This document shows positions 35,271-44,898 of a stretch of 44,898 nucleotides of DNA, in pieces. The notes under the pieces were generated by a model, which worked only from the letters and a program-made list of their open reading frames with translations, had not been told where the DNA came from and searched no databases. The position numbers were made by a program, and so were the translations under genes. The stretch spans positions 1 to 44,898 of the forward strand of contig NOWV01000337.1 of NCBI GenBank assembly GCA_003344405.1. Reading direction: 5' to 3'. The DNA is from Trichoplax sp. H2. Taxonomy: Eukaryota; Placozoa; Uniplacotomia; Trichoplacea. Each line of letters begins with the position of its first letter. Position 1 is the stretch's first letter.

Positions 35271-38200
35271 TGATTAGGCGTTGGCCTTGTCTTTCCTTTC
35301 AATGTCCAAGTGTGTTATTCTTGTGCTAACGATTCTTATTAAAATTAAAGTAGTAATCCTTTTAGCGGCTATTCAAGTTGAATTAATCTATGACTAAGCA
35401 TAGTAATTTAAGCCATGTGTTTTTCCCTCCCTTCCATGACGTCAAAGGGTCTTGAAGAAAATCACCCTTCAGGCTCTCTATGACTTCCATGCAATTTGCA
35501 AGACAATTACTCTGAATGGCAATTATCAACGTAGACAAAATTTGCCATTTGTAGACTTAAAACAACAGTTACAACAGCCATAATAGCACCCCATGGTCAA
35601 CATTGGCGCACTTTTACTTAACAATGTTATTACTGCATTCGATGATTGTAATGAAAACAAGGTAATATGCTATTGAAAAGTTGAAAAACTAGAATGTTAC
35701 ATGGCTATTGTGATGTTTTTTATTGTGGACAAGAATAGAGTTAGGGCGAAATTCATCAAATTGAGGCATATTGGGCCAACTCTAAAAATAAATCGTTGGC
35801 GACATTATTGGGCAAAATAAATACAAGAGCAGTAGTGTCGATGAGACAGAAGCAACTTGGACAACAGTGTCCTATAGTATTGTAGGCCATTTACTGCTAC
35901 TCTGTACTGGGGTTAGCAACCACGTAAACCGGCTAGAAAAGCGCTTAATCGTGTTGATAGTTACAAAGTTTAAATTAGGTTAGAGAGCCGTTAGATCGAA
36001 TTGTTCTCGAGCTTAGCGTAACTCTTCACCATGATGCGATCAAAAATAACATCATTTTGGACAAATAGCCAATGATTCGTTTAATAGTTTCATATAAATT
36101 ACTTATAGGTTATTCCTATGGATTTTCTTCCTCAAGTGATGCTTAAATAAATTTACAAATGACGGAAAATAACCCACACAACGGATATTCTACGGGAAGT
36201 TAAATTTTTTTTTTTTTCACGGCGATACGTGTTATCTACATGAATCATCGGATGAAATAGCAATCACTAAGCTAAAAATCAAGTAACTCTATATATCAAG
36301 GGGGCTAATACCATGGCAGAATACGTTGATTAACAGTCAATGATCAACTTTGTGTGCATAGCCCGTTTATTTACTGAATAAACATAAAAGATAGAGCAAT
36401 CAAGAGGATGTACTATAGCTTATTAGTGAAACTCTTGGGTTTTCGTAAACATCACAATAATAACATCAAAAATGGTGGAAAATGATTAATAAAACTGGCA
36501 TTTTGGGCAAAAACATTCAATCACCAAGAATAATCGTTATGACCATATATAAATTACTTCAACATGATCCTTTCTGTATTTTACTAGTGAAAATGGATGT
36601 CCATTATTGTCTCAATTACATTGCCGGTACAATCGAACTTGAGATGGAATTACTTTCGTATACTGTATCGAATTTAGGCTTGATTGGAATGATTTAAACA
36701 TATGGTCCGTTGTCAAGAATGAAAAAAACAGATCTTGCAATTTCTTAATAGATCAGTTCCATTTTTACGATGCTATAAACTTTAATTAGATTTTATACCC
36801 ATTTTATTGCGGCTAATTTATGCTCAACACTAAATTACTACCGGAGGATAGGTATCAACGATGTCGATGCACTAATTAACGCGATAGGTTGTCTTTCAAT
36901 TGTAGTTAGGTAGTAGAGTAGCAAAATTTCACGTGCTCAACGATCACATTGGTTAAATAGGGATTGAAAAGATGAACAACATTACATCCTTCTAGAAGCC
37001 ATCAACATCTTGACAATCATTTTATCCACGTTGACAAGAATATAGAATGCTTATTTTCTACGGTAAAAGATGAGCTTGACAACATAAAAGAATTTGCTAT
37101 CCTATCCAGATAAATAGTGTCAATTTCTTCATTAGAAAATATATGAAATGAAACAATTTATCTTTGTTCTAGATTGATTGAGGAGAGAGGATAAAGTTCT
37201 TGTTGTGTTATTCAAGAATGAAAAGCCTATCCAAGGCGATTTATGCCCAAATTGTGTACAAGCGCGCATAAAATAGTGTCGGTAAAGATGTAACAAAATC
37301 GATAGGTAATGTAGTGTTTACGCTACAACTGCGTCGGGAAAAAGCTTCTTAAAAGGATAACTTATTCCAAGGAGGAAAGAAAATATTGCCTCTTCTTCAC
37401 TCTATTGTACGATAGAATAATTCTAAACTTGTAAAGCTGTCGTTAGCACTACTATCAACATAAGTAGTTTCCTTTGCGCTACTATCGTTTGAAATTATCT
37501 ATCCCTAGGTTAACAAACTTTCAAATACGGTGGATAATATTGTCCTCTTAACCCACCGTAGAACAGTTTCCTTTGATAGGTCTAACTTAAAGTGAAAATA
37601 TATAAATATTGCAATTTTCACTGCATTAGTCAAGTCTTTAATTCGATCCAACAGAGAAGATAAGTAGAGCAATAAGCTGAAATACCTATTGGATCGAATT
37701 GCCTACAAGCAATATCGTTTCATATAAATTAATATCGATCTATCTTAATTATCGATTAACACCCATGACGGCAAATTGAAGCATTTAAGACGAGGGAAAA
37801 AACGTAAACATTAGCAAGCGACTCAAGCTCGCTTAACTAGTCATCAACATGATAAAAATAATACAGATACAAACTAGACTGTACGATAAACAACGATGAT
37901 TACATTCAATCACTCATTCCTAACTGGGAACAGTTACCTTGAACGATAGGATAAGAAGAAAAGAGAGAATGGAGTAGTTGACGATGCAGTATTCGTATCC
38001 GAAAGGAATTAAAATTTGTATTTCCGTTGTATCAAGCGACGCGGCCCGCGAGAGTCACAAACGCTAAGAATAAATAATCCGTGCCAGCAAAAATCCCTTA
38101 TTATATCGTTTGATTGAAATAATTACCATTGCACCTGCTATTACTATGTCCCCGTGACGTCGATGGTTGCCTTTGGCTACGTAGGGATACATCCTTTTTA

Positions 38201-38820
38201 AATATTGGATAACATCAACATCAACAATAGTCCACACTGCCTCTAGCAGACTGTTGAAACGTAGTTACTATTTTTTCAATAGGGCATTGCTTGGTGTCGC
38301 AACGGGTTATGCTATTGTCCATCCATTTTAATATTTTACAAACGCTTTTACTACGCCTTTCTTCCTTTCTATCGGGTTAGAAGCTGATAGGCCAGGAATT
38401 CAAGTACAATCTTAATGATGATGACAAACACAGTGTGACTATTGCTAACAGCTTTCTTTACGCCTTTTTCTTATTTAATTGTACCATCACGTGCTTTCGA
38501 CCATATTGTCCGGCATTTCTCAGCGATCGATCATCCTATCGATGCACTAACGTAATATTGATTACTTGCCAACTTAAATACGGTAGAAAGAATACCATTC
38601 TTGAACTAGAATAGAGCCCCAGATCCACTTAAATTCATTATTATCTATTCAGCGATGCCCTCCTACTGGATGCACTCAGTAGGGATGATGGAGTCTGCTG
38701 ATTCATTTTTACTTCAATTCAATCGTTACCTTTCAAGTTTTCTCAATAGCGAGATGATTTAATCCGACGTCAATTCAATTTTTTTAGGCTCAAAAATGAT
38801 CACGTCTGCAGTAGACGCAA
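35271..38820. other. Intergenic, no supportable gene
   Basis: The longest frame, 71 codons on the plus strand at 36482-36697, has no signature and no splice context. A T13 run at 36205-36217 is noted. Nothing else is seen. Confidence 0.45.
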
Positions 38821-38829
38821 TAATTATAG

Positions 38830-39170
38830 AATATATTATTTCTACCATGGACTATTTTCCATGTTAGGATACAAGTCCAGACAGACGATCGTAAAATTAT
38901 TCTCAAACTGCTCTATCATTAACGTAGTTATTACAATCGTGAGGGATAACTGCAATCCAATTCAAAATTGAAAATCCGCCCTTCAATTTTATAGAAATTC
39001 ATCAAGATACAGTCACAAAGACAAGAAGATATCATCTTCGCACCCAAAAAATGAACTATTATTAACCCTGGGGTACAAGCCCAGATTGAGAACTAAACGA
39101 CTCTCTATCTTCAACTACTCTATCATTGAAATAGCGATCAGCTTATGATAACTGAATCCATCCGTCTAAA
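38830..39170. repeat. Two-copy diverged direct repeat, about 195-bp offset
   Basis: Both parts contain TTA(A/G)G(A/G)xTACAAG(T/C)CCAGA followed by an ACGA-type segment and CTCTATCATTxA(A/C)xTAG. They differ at many positions and by small indels. Confidence 0.45.
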
Positions 39171-40270
39171 TAAAATAGACAACATACGCATAGATTCAGA
39201 TTACAATAATTCAGATCAATATCATAATTACTTAATCGTCCTCAACCGTTTTAGAAGCCAGTAAATACTGATTCTGACTAGCAGGAATAGATGGAAAGAG
39301 TATCCAAATCAACCTACAGTATTTTGTTGATAGACCGATATGATTCATTTTGAAGCAGTCCACAACTATAATATCGCGGCCATCAATAAAGCAGATGGTG
39401 TAAGCGATAAGTTCGATATCACTTTAATCACTACGTTCTGTCCATTTAAACCACTATCCTAAACTCAGCTATAAACTTACGCATACCTTAACTTTTATCA
39501 GAAATTACATGAAATTCTTGACAAAGAACCATACCATTGTACAGTATATGGTAGATTAGTAATAAATACTAGGGAAAATTAATGATATACCCTTCTTTAA
39601 ATTTTGCATTAAATACTACACGTCATGAATGATTAAATAATTACCCCTATAGCACCTCTCGATGACAACGAAGTAAAAGAGCTGTATTTACTTTAGACTC
39701 ATTGGAATATACGATTAGGCGATTGATTAACTATGTGCTAGAAAATAGGTCAGGAAAAACAGAAGCTGTTGTTCAACATAAAGTCAATGCTTACTAATGG
39801 AGAAGATAAATACAAATGATTACATTACCAATTACTTATGTTGATCAACAGTTTAAGGAGTAGACTGTACACTAGAAAGGAAACTCTTTTAGTCATGTTC
39901 GCTCTTTTCCATTCTCACTCAGCAGATGGTGCCCTTACTCATATTAGGTAAAGGAGTTAAATCCATAACGCAATAGCGGTTTAGACTGTATAGTCATCAC
40001 TGATTCCATCATTATCCATCTACTAGAATTCGACATCTTTTACAGGAAAGAAATCATCACAAATACCTGTACAATTGTTGATGCCTCATTGAAACTAATC
40101 AATTGGTTTACCAACGTTTATCTTAGCAAACTCTCCTTTTATCATAACTGTATGAGTTAGAGCTCCATCATGGTGCATGGACAAGTGAAGAGGAGAATAA
40201 TTACGGATAACTTTGACCATCAATGCTTTCAGATCATTCTTATCATTCATTAATGCCAGTATTCCAGATC
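39171..40270. other. Intergenic, weak ankyrin-like relics
   Basis: Short open pieces on both strands have ankyrin-like spacing (see findings), but there is no supportable gene. Confidence 0.3.
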
Positions 40271-40272
40271 CA

Positions 40273-40343
40273 TTTAATTAAGGCAGCACTGATCAAATTG
40301 GCATCAATTTAATTAAGGTAGAACTGATAAAATTAGCATTGGT
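40273..40343. repeat. Two-copy 36-bp direct repeat
   Basis: TTTAATTAAGG(C/T)AG(C/A)ACTGAT(C)AAA followed by TTxGCAT is present twice in adjacent positions. Confidence 0.75.
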
Positions 40344-43300
40344 ATGCATGGAAATTAATCAATTGTGTGAATCATAGCTTTGTTATGTTGACATTGGTCT
40401 TCAACTTATGTTCTATTTGAAAGATCCAATGTCTATTATCCAGACATAATATTATTGAACAGTCATACTATTTTTGTGGAATGTACTTTATTTATTGTCA
40501 ATTCATTCCATTCTTTTATATTATTCATGGCTAAAGCATTCCTGCATTGAATTAGAAAATAATAATACGTTTGAAATAAGAAAGAAATAATTCATCCCTG
40601 ATATCTTCTTGCTTTGCAATCTTTCTCCCTAATTTAAATACATGATAAAAGATTCAAAACAACCCTATTCAATTTCATCTACCAATCATCACAATATCAC
40701 CTGCTAAATTATCATTTTGATTGTCTTTAACATCACTATATTGTACCTACAGATGATCATTGTCGCCTAAAACTAGTATGTAGGTTACTCCAAAACCCTT
40801 AAATAATCTATGAAATTAATTCAACAATCCAATACAACGGAAATTTGATTAGGATTCTTCTTGTAACAACGATTACATTCCGTATAAAATAAGCACTACT
40901 AAGCCATTTTCAGCCCTCGTTCATAATTGAAATAGTAATAAAGACTACGGAAGCATTGCTCCAGTCGGTTAGGATGGCCAGTCGTCATTCGTGGGATAAA
41001 TTATACTTTATTGAAATTGAATTCTAATCTTCATTACTTCGAAGCATTTTCACACATTTCTACTTTGGATATATACTGAGTAGTAGTAGTAGTGTTCTTC
41101 ATCTCTAAGGCGATCTTACTTCTCACTCAATGATTCTATTAATTTAAAATAAACTCATCAATTTCCATACGTTAAGTTCAATACAGCTCAAGATCGTTTT
41201 CCTAAATGAGCATACAGGATGATTAATTCTAGAGATATCTACTAATCGAGTACTGTAACGATATATTCGAATTTCTCAGAATTGATGGATAAAATATTGA
41301 TCTAGGACATGTAATAGCATCGAAACGTGTATAGGATAAATGCTATTTCCTATAGTTATTGCAAGCTAGTAGGGTTGGTCATAAACGCGAAAAGAAGATA
41401 ATTTATCATTCTAGGCAGTACTAACATGTTTTGAACTACTACGTCAAACTTTTGAAAAATTCGAAAATTAATTGAAAACTTGACAATATTGTCTGCATCT
41501 ACTCGTAGCTAGCAGTTAAACGATAAGTATGCATAAGATTGCATACAAGATTTACATATGCTGGTAGACAGTGTAAGAATAAGACCAAACACTTTAAACC
41601 ACATATTCGTACATACATAACCTATCTCTTATTAAACAAGTGATTTTTGCAGATTTTTAATAGTTGATAAAATTGAAGAAATGAACGGAAATGATAGGTT
41701 CTTACTGATGTTTTAAGCATGCAAATAAATACTTGATCTGATTTATCGACAATGACACACTTATTTAATAAATGATGGAAGACTAGCTTGTCTTTAGACA
41801 AAGAGAGTTATTAGAAATACTTAATTGGCTTAAACAGGACGCTGTCGTTGTTTTCGTCCAATTTTAGTTGATTACTAACTTCGCATCTGCTAATTAAAGT
41901 TTTAGTATTAAATTTTAAACTTCAAGAATGTGTTACAAATATGCATTGTAGCCAACGTACCATTAGTTTTCTACTATTAAATAATCACTAGAATACCTAC
42001 CGTTATTTTATATTAATTGTAATAAGCAATAGATTAAATTGTTATAACATTTTCGAAACATAATCTCAATTACTACTCCAAAATCGAGGACTTTTTATTA
42101 TCCATGTTTAGAAATGACTGCAACATATATTTTGTACAACTTCAACTATCAGTACATACATTATGCTTGTATACTACTAATAGCGTGTATCGCAATGATT
42201 TAGTAGTGACGTTATTAGAAAATATATGTGAATAGTGGCTGTAGTTGTGAAATTTCATATCCAAACCTTTGAATTGGCGGTTACATGAATGTACAAGAGT
42301 ACATAAATTATGCTATGCTACTAAATTGGGATATTAGGTACCATGGAATTCTGAATGGAATAAAAATAAGGCAAAATGTAAAATATCCATCAGTTGGTGG
42401 CAATTCTATTAATCTTTATAGGTAAAAGCAATATTTTTATAATTGATTTATAACTTAAATAAAAATATAAGTAATCGTTATGTTGGGTGAATAACTTCGA
42501 CTAGAGTGACGTATAAGAAATCTATAGATTACTAAAATCCATATTTTAAATACACTTTGTGGTGTCGTCAATATCGCAGCATATCGTAGCGAAATGTTAT
42601 GTTTAAAACACTATCAGCAAAGCTTGTATATGACTCTATATGTTTGATAGTATCTGAAGCAGAAATCAAATTTTCATATCTGGGCAATTACAATAGATTT
42701 CTAGAGGATATTATATCAGCTATGATCTGTCAATTCTTGCTCATCTTTAGAGAACCTAAGACTTAAATATCATATTTGAAATACCAATAATCCTATTTTA
42801 AAGTTTTATCAGTATAATGTGTTGTCTTATATGTTATCTCAGTACCCACGGTCCGCCTGTGGCAAGAATTTACGGTACTACTTTATTAATGCCAAGTTAC
42901 CATTTATTCGAAATTTATATCGTTAGTAGTATATGATCAATTGCACACTTAAGTGATGTAACAGACGTAATAAATTGCTACAGACTACATCTGTAGCAAG
43001 ATTTTCTTACTATTATAACTTAATAAAGATTTGACCTCCAAAATTCAAAAATTATGTATATATATAATTATATACGACGCGTAGCAATGCTTTCTCACTA
43101 TTTCATTAGTGACTAGCTATCATTAAATGTCATACGATTTAACGGTAGCAAGATTCTATTTCTAAATAAATAGAATTTAGACTTTTTCTAATTCGAGATT
43201 TGTAGTAATAATTAATCAATTTCGCGCAGGAAAAAAGTTATAGGTTGCGATCCCGCTTTACCTAGAGCACAAGTTTTTACTGATATATTAATATCGTTAG

Positions 43301-44898
43301 AGTAAAATTTATAATAATGTTAATGATTTCACGCTTAATATATAAATTTATAAAATATAATTATACCTATTCGTAACTACTTGCGCATCAATTAGAAATT
43401 ATGCCCGTGACTGTTCGATTTCACTAATCATAAAATATTTTGCAACAAGTATCTTTGGCGGCGCTATATTACTACCTACTGTACCTTAATAGTAAGTGAT
43501 CATCTTTAATTCTAAATTTATGATATTACTTATAGATTTGAGGTTTAATGAACGTTTCAGGAACTATAAACCGCTGTTTTTAGTGCACTAAGATTCTTTT
43601 ACTCCTATAATAATGACTTGATGTTTTTACGTTACAATTTATAATAGTAACTAGTCACTTTTGCGCTTAGTGAACTTAATAGTACGGTAATTTACCTGGA
43701 CTATCAACGGTGATTAATCTGACTACTTTGATGACGACAAGATTTCTATCTCTAGTAAGAAGCATCATAAAATGCTGTATGATTTATCTACGCAATATTC
43801 TCATTATATGCTATTAATATCAAGATATCTTTATATCGAAACTTATAGTAGCAACTGGACAATTTCTTGCTTAATGTATCTCATAAAATACTATCACAAC
43901 CTGTTAGAATATTGTTGACTTGATCACAGTCAATAGCTGCCAATTATATTGGAAAAACTATACCTTTGTACAGTACTTAGTTAGCTAATCATGAGATTGT
44001 TGTACTGATTAAAATTCGAATTTAACGTAATAAATAGACAATATCGTCGTTTGTATTTTCTGCAATCCCCAATAAGATATTATACCGATGGACTAGAGCA
44101 AGACCTCTACTACTTTGTTCATGAGTAGCTACCTCATTCATGGATGTTCGTTCATGAAATATGATCGAAGATATTAAATTGAGCTAAGGTGAGCTTTTAG
44201 AAGCAGACATGTCTACAGCTGAAGTCGTAAGACTTTGATATGTCATAAGTTAAAGTTCACGTGTTCTTTTTAATTGATCACAATAATTTATTAATTATTC
44301 ACTATCATAAGTAATGAAATGTCGAAATATTTTATAATAGAAAGAGAACTAGTTATAACGGAGTAATGTCCTAATATAAGTTCGACAGTCTATGAGGCCA
44401 GAAAATAAAGCGAAGTAGGCATTTTTTGCGCTTTGAGTAGCATTAAACTATCACTCTGTGATAAAGTGATCTTCAAAACAATAAATCAAGAAGTACAGTT
44501 TCTTGCAAATTTCACTTTATTACAGAAGTTAGGTTCGTCTAACTACCAAGGACTATCTGACTATTTGACAATCTACTTATTACAGCAAAATTCACGATTT
44601 ATATACGATTAGTTACAGAATGCTTTTACTGTAACAAATCTTATCTTGCCCATTAAGTCGCAAGATCAGATCTAAATTTACTATCGCGCAATCTATTCAT
44701 AATTCGCGCGTCTATTTAAAGCATTACAATACAATACTTACAGTACTAGCATACTTAGCGCAAATCTATTTATATCTCAGATCTTTATATAAACATCTTA
44801 ATAGATTCGCTACAATACGTACTGTAAACACCTTCTACAAATAGACTCTTACACAATCTTACACTCTAGCTTACAAGTTAAGTTATTCTCGTACAGTC
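40344..44898. other. AT-rich terminal region, no gene seen
   Basis: Only short frames occur. A small TAG trinucleotide run lies at 41080-41093 and a TATATA-rich patch at about 43053-43073. The last 400 bases are rich in degenerate CTTAC/TACAGTAC motifs, perhaps the edge of another worn tandem array. The window ends without a boundary feature. Confidence 0.45.

Overview
The window looks like a draft contig from a small, AT-rich, intron-containing animal genome. It has phased GT/AG introns of about 90-220 bp, SLC6 neurotransmitter-transporter genes, an intronless class A GPCR and an animal-type fucosyltransferase relic. A placozoan (Trichoplax-like) genome is my best guess. This rests on gene content and compactness only; no marker gene settles it. 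No rRNA, tRNA, CRISPR array or intact transposon was recognised. About three quarters of the window is non-coding DNA in which I see no gene.

Layout. 1-6138: AT-rich DNA with a diverged repeat at about 650-1200 and no gene. 6139-7230 (-): intronless rhodopsin-class receptor with atypical activation motifs. 7231-17548: non-coding DNA with several local tandem duplications (7663-8009, 9060-9632, 15375-15520, 17063-17238). 17549-18184 (+): single-exon alpha-fucosyltransferase pseudogene with one in-frame stop and the catalytic core missing, followed by a duplicated block of about 170 bp. 19921-24421 (-): SLC6 transporter gene A. I reconstructed all 11 exons; it has one premature TAG and has lost hallmark ion-site and gate residues. 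24567-30445: non-coding with two further repeat arrays. 30446-33744 (-): SLC6 transporter gene B, 11 exons, 609 codons plus stop, intact and canonical. 33745-44898: non-coding with a 95-bp-period array (34740-35270) and a few weak relics.

How the genes relate. A and B are tandem copies on the same strand. Seven of their eleven exons have identical lengths and all ten intron positions and phases match. B keeps the sodium, chloride and gate signatures of a working neutral amino acid transporter (glycine/GABA-like). A keeps the gene structure, but the TM1 motif has changed from [11 protein letters not shown] to GLGHIWEFPYL. The partner Asp of the gate in TM10 is Ala, the TM8 sodium-site Asp is Ser, and codon 218 (Trp in B) is TAG. 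Gene A is therefore either a decaying duplicate or a non-transporting relative that later acquired a stop. It is the most interesting object in the window.

The ordinary background is itself notable: nearly every intergenic stretch contains degenerate tandem duplications with 60-280 bp units. The single assembly gap (20 N) sits in a poly-G tract inside such an array, in intron 3 of gene A.
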